From: Cupriavidus pauculus | Lineage (GTDB): Bacteria; Pseudomonadota; Gammaproteobacteria; Burkholderiales; Burkholderiaceae | Assembly: GCF_003854935.1 (NCBI RefSeq) | Contig: NZ_CP033970.1 | Span: 620,001-684,000, forward strand | Length of the DNA stretch: 64,000 nucleotides | Direction: 5' to 3' | In this document: piece by piece, positions 36,201 to 43,828 of the stretch | Position numbering within the stretch: the stretch's first letter is position 1 | Layout: each line of letters opens with the position of its first letter | Notes under the pieces: model-generated | What the model was told of the DNA's origin: nothing | Seen by the model: only the letters and a program-made list of their open reading frames with translations | Databases searched by the model: none | Position numbers and translations under genes: made by a program

Positions 36201-37022
36201 GTTGTTCGCCCCGGTCAGCAAGATGGCCGGCCCGCCCCCGCCGGCAATCACGCCGTTGTTGGTCAGCGTGCCGCCCTGGCCCAGCTGCACGGCCGTCCCC
36301 ACGTTGGCCACGATCGACCCGCCCGCGGTGTTCACGATCCGCACCGCATTGGGCGTCGTGCTGCGGATGCCCCCGATATAGCCTTCGATGCTGCCTTCGT
36401 TGCGGATGTCCACGGTGCCGCGCTCGACGATGATGCCGTACGCATAATCGCGGTTGCCGACGCCGCTGCGGATCGACGCGCCGGCGTGATTATTGATGGC
36501 GACCGTGCCGGTGGAATCGATATAAATGCCGTCGGCGGTGGAGCGGACGGCGCCGGAGGTGCCGGCATTGATCGTGCCGTAATTGTCGATGGTGCCGCTG
36601 GTATCGGTATCGTAATAAATCGCATGGCTGGCCTGCACGCTGATATCGCCATAGTTGACGACATTGCTGCCCACGCCCCCGCCGGTCATCAGCACGCCAA
36701 AGGTATTGCCGTGCACAAGCCCGCTGGCCTGGTTGACGAAGGTGCCCGGCACGTTGAACCGCACCGCCGACGCCCTGCCGTCCAGCGACGACTGGATGGT
36801 GCCTGCGCTGGTGAACGTGACCGGGGCGATGCCGGCCACCGCCACCGCATCGCCATGCTGGGCGGATACGGTGGTGCCCGCGTCGAGCTGGTAGGCGGTG
36901 TCGGTGGATAGCGTCACGCCCGTGGTGCTGGGCCCCACCACCGTTGCCGACTGCGCGGACGTGGCCACGCCGACCAGTACCGTCGCACAGACACCGCGCC
37001 TGCCATGGATCCGTTTTCTCAT
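33267..37022 (-). CDS. third autotransporter (type Va) with beta-helix passenger
   Basis: About 1251 residues from the ATG at 37022 (MRKRIHGRRGVCATV), preceded by CGGAGATG; the longer frame to 37088 overlaps an operator. The signal peptide ends VATSAQSATVVG. The passenger (~35-950) is a beta-helix with repeating short strands (GSIVANVGTAVQLGQGGTLT), PATR repeats (GPGTLQLSKANRYTGPTRVE; GAGALTLTRDQTYGGNTTVD), followed by the barrel (last ~280 residues, from GWARLAGGHADGN) ending GVRYAW. The C-terminal module is similar to the autotransporter at 1159-4062. Surface exposed; role unknown. Its upstream region is AT-rich with palindromes, unlike the other two autotransporters. Confidence 0.9.
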   Translation of the reverse strand: MRKRIHGRRGVCATVLVGVATSAQSATVVGPSTTGVTLSTDTAYQLDAGTTVSAQHGDAVAVAGIAPVTFTSAGTIQSSLDGRASAVRFNVPGTFVNQASGLVHGNTFGVLMTGGGVGSNVVNYGDISVQASHAIYYDTDTSGTIDNYGTINAGTSGAVRSTADGIYIDSTGTVAINNHAGASIRSGVGNRDYAYGIIVERGTVDIRNEGSIEGYIGGIRSTTPNAVRIVNTAGGSIVANVGTAVQLGQGGTLTNNGVIAGGGGPAILLTGANNRVELGTGSVLQGTGNVVVASQGTGNAIALSGTGTEAGDFTATEGNGFASLAAGAGADWTLTGNVSMQGSGAATVSVDGNLALGGTVAIAGTGGTTIGSTGRLTLGTGGAGGFVNGNFSNDGELVLRRSDNFQIAGVLGGAGTLIQAGSGITALTGAGSTQGAVSVRSGALLLGQDGTFTTTGDFTTEAGATTAIAGRSSLTVGNSFTMNGTLDVAVGRNKRDITASTATIGPGATFNLVGYSADDAASVSELASSAFTVIHANTPNGLTGTFDAVRLGGKSSAADYLTLTSSYGPQSFVVGLGLTWYAAHSTRPDLAAGTFTLADPDDKFELDARLIDQAPNPATGWDGRTLTKLGPGTLQLSKANRYTGPTRVEAGTLLAGAANVVAASERVSLGPTATFDLGGFDQTVNNLSGSGAVALGTATLTLNQAADGAFDGVVSGPGGLGKTGAGALTLTRDQTYGGNTTVDAGALILDNGARLAGTGQVTVAPGALLGGYGGVGGSVVNHGVLAVADAAPGFDGRPAGVFAIAGSLVNQGEIRMGSPVPASTLTVGGDYTGNGGRLTLYTALGDDNSATDRLVINGNTSGQTLVGIRNAGGAGARTVNGIRIVQVDGRSDGVFTLDGRVVAGAYEYALQQGGVASPDDGDWYLRSLSAAPTPVPRPETGAYLANQMVAQAMFQHTYHDRAGLPDSDGPGQGRPARSTGWARLAGGHADGNADGGRLAASADTFVMQAGIDVLHRVTASGRWQAGVIAGYGTSTTHASARDNPAIARGTVNGVAAGIYGTWHRDAEGPAGPYVDSWVQYGNFRHTVKGGGLAGEDYTSQLWSGSVEAGWALPVGHTGAGVVHVEPQVQLVYTDYHAGSHTERTGTVVRSDRSGGVATRVGTRLFHAPAGEGVPTWMPYLELNWWHNSHGNAMAFDGVVVTQDGPRNRVETKVGAQARIGQRWRLWGNLGYQYGNGGYESITGLLGVRYAW

Positions 37023-37066
37023 AGGCCGCACCCATCTCCGGAAAAGCGATATTCCACGCCACCGCA

Positions 37067-37159
37067 ATGGATTATCAAGATAATCCATCCGCGATTATTC
37101 ATATCGCAAAGACTGACTTTGAATGGAAATGCCGCCGATAATCCGGATGCATTTATCGG
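37067..37159 (-). promoter_or_regulatory. AT-rich regulatory region with two palindromes upstream of autotransporter
   Basis: ATGGATTATC-AA-GATAATCCAT (37067-37088) is a perfect inverted repeat 45 bases before the start of the minus-strand autotransporter. A second inverted repeat CCGATAA/TTATCGG with an 11-base spacer (37135-37159) encloses ATCCGGAT. Both contain GATAATCC (37079 and 37137). This AT-rich patch is in sharp contrast to the surroundings. A dedicated repressor or activator site is likely; the regulator is not identified. Confidence 0.6.
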
Positions 37160-37329
37160 ATCATTTTTATATCAACCATCCGTATCAATCAAATGGGTCA
37201 CCGGAAAATGTGGAAAATCGCCGCCCGGCCACGGCGTGATGCGGCGGTGTTGCAGACGCGCCGCCGGCGCGTCCACCCCACCGAATCGGTGCACGCGGCG
37301 TAACGTGCCTCTGGCAGAATGCATGGGCG

Positions 37330-38502
37330 ATGACCCAACGCTACTCCCCCATGTTCCTGTCGGGCCAGGTCTACAGTGCCCCGCGCTGGCCCTTCACGCG
37401 CTGGGTTGCCGAACCTGGCCGGGACGTGCCGGCCGAAATCCGCGAGGCGCTGGTGGGCAGCCTGTTCGGCACGCTGTCGATCTTCTTTGGCGGCATCCTG
37501 AACACGCTGATGGTGGCCACCGTCATCACGCTGCATCTGCGCCGGCCCGAATTCCTGGTCTGGCTGGGGCTGGAAGCGGTCATCTGCCTGGCGCGCGTGG
37601 TCGTTCTGTTCCGCGCCCGCGCCGCCGCCCGGCAGGGCCGCGCCACGCCCACCGACCTCCATATCCTGCTGACCCTGGCCTGGGCGGCCAGCGTCGGGCT
37701 GGGCGCCTACCTGAGCGTCATCAGCGGCGACTGGCTCAGCGCGGCCATGGCGTGCCTGTCGGCCGCGGCCATGTGCGGCGGTATCTGTTTTCGCAATTAC
37801 GGCGCGCCGCGCCTGACGGCGCTGATGATTCTGCTGAGCCTGGGCCCGATCTGCGCGGGCGCGCTGCAGGCCCACGAGCCGCTGTTCCTGCTCACGCTGC
37901 TGCAACTGCCCGTGTATGTCTTCAGCATGACCAGCGCGTCGTTCCGGATGAACGCGATGGTGGTGGCGACGATGCGTTCCGAGCGGGAAAACGCCTACCG
38001 CGCCCGGCACGACTCGCTGACCGGGCTGCTGAACCGGTCGAGCCTGCTGGCGGAAATCCGCGAGGCCAGCGCGCTGCGCATGGCCGCCGGCCGCTACCTG
38101 ACGCTGCTCTATATGGATCTGGACGGCTTCAAGCCCGTCAACGACTCGTTCGGCCATGGCAGCGGCGACGAGTTGCTGGTGCGCGTGGGCGAGCGGCTGC
38201 GCGGCGCCGTGCCGGGGCGCGGGCTGGTCTACCGCATCGGCGGCGACGAATTCGTGATCGTGCTGCGCAACGAAAGCACCCAGAGCGTGCAGGCGCTGGC
38301 GCAGGACCTGCTGCGCGAGGTAAGCGCCCCCTATCTGCTCTCCTCCGGCCACCAGGCCCGGCTCGGCGTCAGCATCGGCATCGCCCATGTGCGGCCCGAG
38401 GGTCTGACCGCCGACGACATCCTGCACCTGGCCGACCGGGCGCTGTACCGCGCCAAGGCGCGCGGCAAGGGCCAGTTCCAGTTCGCCACCTCCGACGACT
38501 GA
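37330..38502 (+). CDS. membrane diguanylate cyclase
   Basis: A 390-residue protein with five to six hydrophobic segments in residues 45-215 and a C-terminal GGDEF domain (~222-385): DSLTGLLNRSSLL, MDLDGFKPVNDSFGHGSGDE, GGDEF at 304-308, and SIGIAHVRPEG. A GTG-free ATG at 37330 starts it. It should make c-di-GMP at the inner membrane; no periplasmic sensor domain is evident, so the membrane domain (MASE-like) is probably the sensor. It stands alone between the third autotransporter and the catalase gene. Confidence 0.92.
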   Translation: MTQRYSPMFLSGQVYSAPRWPFTRWVAEPGRDVPAEIREALVGSLFGTLSIFFGGILNTLMVATVITLHLRRPEFLVWLGLEAVICLARVVVLFRARAAARQGRATPTDLHILLTLAWAASVGLGAYLSVISGDWLSAAMACLSAAAMCGGICFRNYGAPRLTALMILLSLGPICAGALQAHEPLFLLTLLQLPVYVFSMTSASFRMNAMVVATMRSERENAYRARHDSLTGLLNRSSLLAEIREASALRMAAGRYLTLLYMDLDGFKPVNDSFGHGSGDELLVRVGERLRGAVPGRGLVYRIGGDEFVIVLRNESTQSVQALAQDLLREVSAPYLLSSGHQARLGVSIGIAHVRPEGLTADDILHLADRALYRAKARGKGQFQFATSDD

Positions 38503-38562
38503 CCTGGCGGCCCCGATACTGCCAACCTAGTAAAAGATTTAATTCTGTAACACAAAAGTCTG

Positions 38563-38592
38563 ATGCCTATCAGAGGCATTGATCAATACGAT
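38563..38592 (+). promoter_or_regulatory. candidate OxyR-type operator upstream of katA
   Basis: An inverted repeat ATGCCT-ATCAG-AGGCAT (38563-38579) overlaps ATTGATCAAT (38578-38587). Tetramers CTAT (38567), ATTG (38578) and CGAT (38589), spaced by seven bases, approximate three of the four OxyR contacts. About 145 bases upstream of the catalase start. Weak by eye. Confidence 0.35.
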
Positions 38593-38735
38593 ATGACTTG
38601 TCGCATTCCATCTGCGATAGTTCCACCTGTCTCCCGCCGGTCGCACCGCAGCGCCGGTGGCAGCCTGGAAGCAGACCCACAAACGTCCACGCATGACCCG
38701 CCCGTCGCGCGCCATGCACCAAGGAGTCCAGTCCC

Positions 38736-40181
38736 ATGAAAAAGCTCACGACCGCTTTCGGCGCGCCTGTCGTCGACAACAACAATATCCAGACCGCGGG
38801 CCCGCGCGGCCCGGCACTGCTGCAGGATGTCTGGTTCCTGGAAAAGCTGGCCCACTTCGACCGCGAGGTCATCCCCGAGCGCCGCATGCACGCCAAGGGC
38901 TCGGGCGCCTACGGCACGTTCACCGTCACGAACGACATCACCAAGTACACCCGCGCCGACCTGTTCTCGCAGGTCGGCAAGAAGACCGAGCTGTTCATGC
39001 GCTTCTCGTCGGTGGCCGGCGAGCGCGGCGCGGCCGACGCCGAGCGCGACATCCGCGGCTTCGCCATCAAGTTCTATACCGAGGAAGGCAACTGGGACCT
39101 CGTGGGCAACAACACCCCGGTCTTCTTCCTGCGCGACCCGCTCAAGTTCCCCGACCTGAACCACGCCGTGAAGCGCGACCCGCGCACCGGCATGCGCAGC
39201 GCCGAGAACAACTGGGACTTCTGGACCAGCCTGCCCGAGGCGTTCCACCAGGTCACCATCGTGATGAGCGACCGCGGCATCCCGCGCAGCTGGCGCAACA
39301 TGCACGGCTTCGGCAGCCACACCTACAGCTTCATCAACAAGGACATGGAGCGCTACTGGGTCAAGTTCCACTTCGTCACCCAGCAGGGCATCCAGAACCT
39401 GACCGACGCCGAGGCCGCCGAGGTGACGGGCCAGGACCGCGAATACCACCAGCGCGACCTGTATGAAGCCATCGAGCGCGGCGACTTCCCGCGCTGGAAG
39501 TTCTGCGTGCAGATCATGCCCGAGGCCGACGCCAGCAAGGTGCCGTACAACCCGTTCGACCTGACCAAGGTCTGGCCGCACAAGGACTACCCGCTGATCG
39601 AAGTGGGCACGCTGGAGCTGAACCGCAACCCCGAGAACCATTTCGCCGAGGTGGAGCAGTCCGCTTTCGCGCCGTCGACGATCGTGCCGGGCGTCGGCTT
39701 CTCGCCCGACAAGATGCTGCAAGGCCGCCTGTTCTCGTACGGCGACGCCGAGCGCTACCGCCTGGGCGTGAACCATCACCTGATCCCGGTGAACTCGCCC
39801 AAGGCCGCGCGCTACGTCAACAGCTACCACCGCGACGGCCGCGGCCGGACCGACGGCAACCAGGGCGGCACCATCGCCTACGAGCCGAACACCAAGGGCG
39901 AGTGGGCCGAGCAGCCGGACTTCCGCGAGCCGCCGCTGACGCTGGAAGGCAGCGCCGACCACTGGAACCACCGTGTGGACGACGACTACTTCTCGCAGCC
40001 GGGCGCGCTGTTCCGCCTGATGTCTCCGGCGCAGCAGCAGGCGCTGTTCGACAATACGGCGCGCGCCATCAAGGGGGTGTCCAAGCCCATCCAGCAACGC
40101 CACATCGAGCACTGCACCAAGGCCGACCCGGCCTACGGCGCCGGCGTGGCGGCCGCGATCGAGAAGATCGAGGCCAGGTAA
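38736..40181 (+). CDS. katA: heme catalase, clade 3 small subunit
   Basis: A 481-residue protein behind AAGGAG. Catalytic residues are in place: His52 in [12 protein letters not shown], Asn125 in VGNNTPVFF, and the proximal heme Tyr335 in [14 protein letters not shown]. Further family signatures: [15 protein letters not shown]-like [32 protein letters not shown]-region residues HRDGRGR. It decomposes hydrogen peroxide to water and oxygen in the cytosol. No signal peptide. An ankyrin-repeat gene follows 69 bases downstream and probably is its accessory partner. The upstream region has a possible OxyR-type site. Confidence 0.97.
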   Translation: MKKLTTAFGAPVVDNNNIQTAGPRGPALLQDVWFLEKLAHFDREVIPERRMHAKGSGAYGTFTVTNDITKYTRADLFSQVGKKTELFMRFSSVAGERGAADAERDIRGFAIKFYTEEGNWDLVGNNTPVFFLRDPLKFPDLNHAVKRDPRTGMRSAENNWDFWTSLPEAFHQVTIVMSDRGIPRSWRNMHGFGSHTYSFINKDMERYWVKFHFVTQQGIQNLTDAEAAEVTGQDREYHQRDLYEAIERGDFPRWKFCVQIMPEADASKVPYNPFDLTKVWPHKDYPLIEVGTLELNRNPENHFAEVEQSAFAPSTIVPGVGFSPDKMLQGRLFSYGDAERYRLGVNHHLIPVNSPKAARYVNSYHRDGRGRTDGNQGGTIAYEPNTKGEWAEQPDFREPPLTLEGSADHWNHRVDDDYFSQPGALFRLMSPAQQQALFDNTARAIKGVSKPIQQRHIEHCTKADPAYGAGVAAAIEKIEAR

Positions 40182-40201
40182 TCACGTAGTTCAGGCAGTA
40201 C

Positions 40202-40230
40202 GCCCTCTCCCGCCCTGCCCGGGAGAGGGC
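40202..40230. repeat. palindromic repeat (REP-like) between katA and ankyrin gene
   Basis: GCCCTCTCCCG (40202-40212) and CGGGAGAGGGC (40220-40230) form an 11-bp stem with a 7-base loop. It has the same core as the element at 11958-12046. Lying within the probable katA-ankyrin transcript it could lower expression of the second gene or protect the katA mRNA 3' end. Confidence 0.75.
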
Positions 40231-40250
40231 GAATGAGAAAGGAATCGGCA

Positions 40251-40760
40251 ATGGACGAAAACCGGGCCCCCACCATGACCGCGGACGAAGAAGCCCGCAT
40301 GATCGCCGCGCTTGGCCAGGTCTTCGATCTCGCGCGCAATGGCGACGCTGCGGCACTGGCCGCCTTGATCGAACGCGGCATGCCGCCAAACCTGCGCAAC
40401 GAAAAAGGCGACACGCTGGTGATGCTGGCCGCCTACCACGGCCACGCCGACGCCCTGCGCACGCTGCTGCAGGCCGGCGCATCGCCAGACACGCGCAACG
40501 CCATGGGCCAGACGCCGATTGCCGGCGCGGCCTACAAGGGCTACCAGGCCATCATCGAAATCCTGCTGGAACACGGCGCGGACGTCGAAGGCGCATCGCC
40601 CGACGGCCGCACGGCGCTGATGACGGCCGCCATGTTCCAGCGCACCGACATCGTGGAACTGCTGAAAGCCCACGGCGCCGACCCCGAAGCCCGCGACGAG
40701 CGCGGCATGACGGCGGCCGACGCCGCGGCGTTCATGGCGGGGCGGCAGGGCGGGCGGTAG
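40251..40760 (+). CDS. ankyrin-repeat protein, catalase partner
   Basis: About 169 residues from the ATG at 40251 (MDENRAPTMTADEEA), after GAAAGGAATC; a start six codons earlier is possible. Four ankyrin units cover most of the chain: DAAALAALIERGMPPNLRNE, GDTLVMLAAYHGHADALRTL, GQTPIAGAAYKGYQAIIEIL, GRTALMTAAMFQRTDIVELL. No signal peptide. Ankyrin genes next to catalase genes (ankB with katB in Pseudomonas, Cj1386 with katA in Campylobacter) support catalase activity or heme loading, so the same role is inferred here. Confidence 0.9.
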   Translation: MDENRAPTMTADEEARMIAALGQVFDLARNGDAAALAALIERGMPPNLRNEKGDTLVMLAAYHGHADALRTLLQAGASPDTRNAMGQTPIAGAAYKGYQAIIEILLEHGADVEGASPDGRTALMTAAMFQRTDIVELLKAHGADPEARDERGMTAADAAAFMAGRQGGR

Positions 40761-40774
40761 CTTGCAGCCTCAAG

Positions 40775-40838
40775 GGCCGGCGATCGTCGCAATCTGAATC
40801 GCTTTAAGCCGCTTGCCCTCTCCCCCGTCCCCAGACGC
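40775..40838. repeat. degenerate dispersed repeat in intergenic gap
   Basis: GGCCGGCGATCGTCGCAATC continuing to CCGCTTGCCCTCTCCCCC is similar to the complement of the segment at 59838-59900 (GGGTGAGGGCAAGCGG and CCGGCCCTCACCC ends). It belongs to the same family as the CCCTCTCCC palindromes and fills most of the gap between the convergent ankyrin and dehydrogenase genes. Confidence 0.5.
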
Positions 40839-40843
40839 TCTCC

Positions 40844-41602
40844 TTACCCCCGTCCCACGAACGGCATCTTCGTCGCCATCACCGTCATGAACTGGACGTT
40901 GGCGTCCAGCGGCAGGTTGGCCATATGCAGCACCGAGCTGGCGATATGGGCGACGTCCATCAGCGGTTCGGGGCGGATGTCGCCGTTGGCCTGCGGCACG
41001 CCGCGCGCCATGCGGTTGGCCATGTCGGTGCCGGCGTTGCCGATGTCGATCTGGCCGCAGGCGATGTCGTGGGCACGGCCATCGAGCGACAGGCTCTTGG
41101 TCAGGCCGGTGATGGCGTGCTTGGTGGCCGTGTAGGGCACGGTGTTCGGGCGCGGCGCGTGGGCCGAGATCGAGCCGTTGTTGATGATCCGGCCGCCGCG
41201 CGGGTCCTGCGACTTCATCAGCGCAAACGCGCCGCGCGCGCACAGGAAGGCGCCGGTCAGGTTGGTATCGACCACGGCCTTCCACTGTTCGACCGACAGT
41301 TCGTCGATGGGCACGGCCGGCGCGTTGATGCCGGCGTTGTTGAACAGCACGTCGAGCCGGCCGAAGTGCTCGCGCACGGTCGCGTACAGCGCATCGACCG
41401 ATTCCGGGCGGCTGACGTCGCATTGCACGGCCAGCGCGGTCTGTCCCGCGGCGCGGGCCTGCGCGGCCAGCGCTTCCAGCGTCTCGGCGGTCCGGCCCGC
41501 CAGCACGACCCGATAGCCGTCCGCCAGCATGGCCTGGGCCACGGCCTTGCCGATGCCCCGCGCCGCGCCGGTGACCAGCGCCACCTTGCTCTGTCCTGTC
41601 AT
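40844..41602 (-). CDS. short-chain dehydrogenase/reductase (classical SDR)
   Basis: About 252 residues from the ATG at 41602 ([16 protein letters not shown]), with CAAGGG just upstream. Cofactor motif TGAARGIG (11-18), NNAG (88-91), catalytic Ser near 144-146, Tyr157 and Lys161 (YTATK). The cofactor loop after beta-2 reads AGRTAET, with Arg favouring NADP(H). Unusually, the C-terminal part reads [20 protein letters not shown], where PG-type sequence is replaced by CGQIDIGNA, a variant seen in a subgroup of uncharacterised SDRs. Substrate unknown. Divergent from the MFS gene. Confidence 0.9.
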   Translation of the reverse strand: MTGQSKVALVTGAARGIGKAVAQAMLADGYRVVLAGRTAETLEALAAQARAAGQTALAVQCDVSRPESVDALYATVREHFGRLDVLFNNAGINAPAVPIDELSVEQWKAVVDTNLTGAFLCARGAFALMKSQDPRGGRIINNGSISAHAPRPNTVPYTATKHAITGLTKSLSLDGRAHDIACGQIDIGNAGTDMANRMARGVPQANGDIRPEPLMDVAHIASSVLHMANLPLDANVQFMTVMATKMPFVGRG

Positions 41603-41841
41603 CCCTTGTCTCCGTTGGTACTTGCTGTGGTCAACGGCAGTCATCGTACATCAGGGTCCGGCCGGCTGCCTTTCAGCCAGCTTGCAATGCCAGGCCCGGC
41701 AAGGCCCCGCCAAGGTGCGGTTCTAAAGATATAACAACAATGCATTTGGCCGCGCCGGGCCGGTTGTCGTACGATCCACCGCTGACGGGCGGGTGCTGGG
41801 AGGCGTCCGCCTTCCTTTTCAAGCGCCCTCGAAAACTACAA

Positions 41842-43317
41842 ATGTCAGTCGATCTCGCCCTGTCGCCCGCTGGCGCACAGGCTGCCACCCAGGCGCCGCC
41901 CGCGCGCGCCGTCATCCGTTCCGCCGCCGACGTGGCGCGGCTCGTCAACGAAGGCGGTGCCGCCGTCAGCAATGCCCGGATCGTCGTGGCCATTGCGCTG
42001 GGCGGCATTTTCCTCGATGCCTATGACCTTGGCGCGCTCGCCTTCGGCCTCAAGGACGTTTCGAAGGAATTCGGCCTGACGCCGGCCGGTACCGGCATGG
42101 TGGCGTCGGCCATCACGTTCGGCGCCATCGTCGGCGCCTTCCTGGGTGGCTATTTCACCGACCGCATCGGCCGCTACCGCGTGTTCATGGCCGACATGCT
42201 CTGCTTCGTGATCGCCGCCATTGCCTGCGCGCTGGCCCCGAACGAGTACGTGCTGGCCGGCGCCCGGTTCGTGATGGGCCTGGGCGTCGGCATCGACCTG
42301 CCCGTGGCCATGGCGTTCCTGGCCGAATTCTCGAAACTGAAGGGGCACGGCAACAAGGCCGCGCGCGTGGCGATGTGGTGCCCCACGTGGTACGCGGCCA
42401 TCTGCGTGTCGTACCTGCTGGTGCTGGGATGCTACGCGATCCTGCCCGAATCGCACAGCGGGCTGCTCTGGCGCATCATCCTGGGCTTTGGCGCGGTGCC
42501 GGCGCTGATCATCATCGCCGTGCGCAGCCGCTACATGAGCGAATCGCCGGTGTGGGCCGCCAACCAGGGCGACCTGGAAGGCGCGGCCAAGATCCTGCGC
42601 ACGTCGTACGGCATCGACGCCGTGGTGGCGCCCGACGCCGTGGCCGAGCCGCCCAAGCGCCCGGCGTCGTGGCGCAACTACGGCCTGCTGCTCAAGGGGG
42701 TCTACGCGCGCCGCACCACGCTGGCCACGATCATGTCGATTGCGTCGTCGTTCGCCTACAACGCCGTGGCGTTCGGCCTGCCGGTCATCATCGCCAGCTT
42801 CCTGGCCCAGACCATGCTGACGACCATCCTGGTGTCGCTGGCGCTGAACCTGCTGTTCGCGTTCGTCGGCGGGCTGATTGGCGTGCATCTGGTGCCCAAA
42901 ACGGGCGCCTGGAAGCTGACCGTCACCGGCTACGCCTGCCAGCTTGCCGCGCTGGTGGGCCTGGCGCTGGTCGGCAAGCCCGACGGCGGCGCGCAGGTGG
43001 CCACCGCCATTGCCTTCCTGGCGCTGTTCCTGCTGGGCCAGGGCTTTGGCCCGGGCGCGCATACCATGACCTACGCGTCGCTGAGCTACCCGACGTCGCT
43101 GCGCGGCGTGGGCGTCGGCTTCAACCAGACGCTGATGCGCGCCAGTTCCACGGCGTCGCTGTTCCTGTTCCCGGTGCTGGCCGCCGCGCTGTCGACCAAG
43201 GTGTTCTGGGTCATCGCGCTGGCCCCGCTGGCCGGCCTGCTGGCGCTGCTGGCAATCCGCTGGGAACCGGCGAACTACGACGTGGACGCCGAGGATTTCG
43301 GGCCCGAGAAGGCCTGA
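41842..43317 (+). CDS. MFS transporter, sugar/organic-acid porter type
   Basis: About 491 residues from the ATG at 41842 (MSVDLALSPAGAQAA); no Shine-Dalgarno is visible and a start at 41740 is possible. Twelve hydrophobic segments. IFLDAYDLGALAFGL in TM1 and GGYFTDRIGRYRVF (motif A) are typical for the sugar-porter and aromatic-acid:H+ symporter families; RSRYMSESPVW resembles the RSLPESPRW motif of the same families. The substrate is probably an organic acid or sugar acid. Divergent from the SDR gene (239-base gap), so the two could work on one pathway, which is speculative. Confidence 0.87.
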   Translation: MSVDLALSPAGAQAATQAPPARAVIRSAADVARLVNEGGAAVSNARIVVAIALGGIFLDAYDLGALAFGLKDVSKEFGLTPAGTGMVASAITFGAIVGAFLGGYFTDRIGRYRVFMADMLCFVIAAIACALAPNEYVLAGARFVMGLGVGIDLPVAMAFLAEFSKLKGHGNKAARVAMWCPTWYAAICVSYLLVLGCYAILPESHSGLLWRIILGFGAVPALIIIAVRSRYMSESPVWAANQGDLEGAAKILRTSYGIDAVVAPDAVAEPPKRPASWRNYGLLLKGVYARRTTLATIMSIASSFAYNAVAFGLPVIIASFLAQTMLTTILVSLALNLLFAFVGGLIGVHLVPKTGAWKLTVTGYACQLAALVGLALVGKPDGGAQVATAIAFLALFLLGQGFGPGAHTMTYASLSYPTSLRGVGVGFNQTLMRASSTASLFLFPVLAAALSTKVFWVIALAPLAGLLALLAIRWEPANYDVDAEDFGPEKA

Positions 43318-43449
43318 CGCACTCCACCGCTCCCGCCGCTCCCGCCACATGGGAGCGGGAAGCTGGCCGGCCGACGCGCCGGCCATCGCTTCGCCAGCCC
43401 GCTCAGGGTTTTCCCTCTTTCCCCAGCCCCCCTCCCGGACGACGGCCAC

Positions 43450-43519
43450 AAAAAAACCCGCCTCGATGGGCGGGTTGTCGATGACTGTCCGCGGCCATTG
43501 GCCGCCCAGGCAGGTCATG
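43450..43519 (-). ncRNA. candidate small RNA, about 70 nt
   Basis: On the minus strand TTGACT (43554-43549) and GACACT (43531-43526) are separated by exactly 17 bases, predicting a start near 43519. The transcript would contain a hairpin GGCGGCC-AAT-GGCCGC (about 43504-43489) and end in AACCCGCC-CATCGA-GGCGGGTT followed by TTTTT (stem 43455-43476), a strong Rho-independent terminator. No minus-strand protein gene uses this terminator, and on the plus strand it has no T-tract. The -10 element is weak (3 of 6). An intergenic sRNA is the simplest reading; no known family is recognised. Confidence 0.5.
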
Positions 43520-43525
43520 CCGGCG

Positions 43526-43554
43526 AGTGTCACGGATTTCGCCGGGGGAGTCAA
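43526..43554 (-). promoter_or_regulatory. promoter-like element of candidate sRNA
   Basis: TTGACT (-35, five of six consensus bases) and GACACT (-10, weak) with 17-base spacing on the minus strand, about 50 bases before the terminator stem that ends the candidate RNA. Confidence 0.4.
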
Positions 43555-43828
43555 TCCCGCCCGCGCCGCGCCCCCCGGCGGCCGGGGGCGCGTGTTGCGG
43601 GCGCGCCGATTCCCGCAATCCGTTTGTCCATGCGGTGTTCAGGCGGACGCCAGGTCGTATTAGAATCGCCGCTGTCGCGTCAAACCGCCCCGCCAATGCC
43701 AGTGGTCATGTTCCGTGCCAAGGTTTGCCGCGGACTGGTGTCATCTCCCGGGGTCACGGCGCTTCAGATTCATAGAATTCCATCCGATATCCGTCCTGCG
43801 TCCACAGGACTTCGGGCATAACCGATAC

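Larger units (their letters stand above)
43318..43828. other. 511-base intergenic region with candidate small RNA
   Basis: No protein gene is evident; codon use in all open frames looks unlike the neighbours. On the minus strand there is a promoter-like pair and a strong terminator that belongs to no protein gene (see the small RNA entry). The right part, about 43640-43828, presumably holds the promoter of the GGDEF-EAL gene; I cannot pick it with confidence. Confidence 0.5.

Noticed and set aside
33768-36911. A 1047-codon plus-strand frame antisense to the third autotransporter
   Set aside because: Same artefact: repetitive GGT/GCC codons read backwards give long Arg/Ala/Gly frames. No ribosome site and no recognisable domain.
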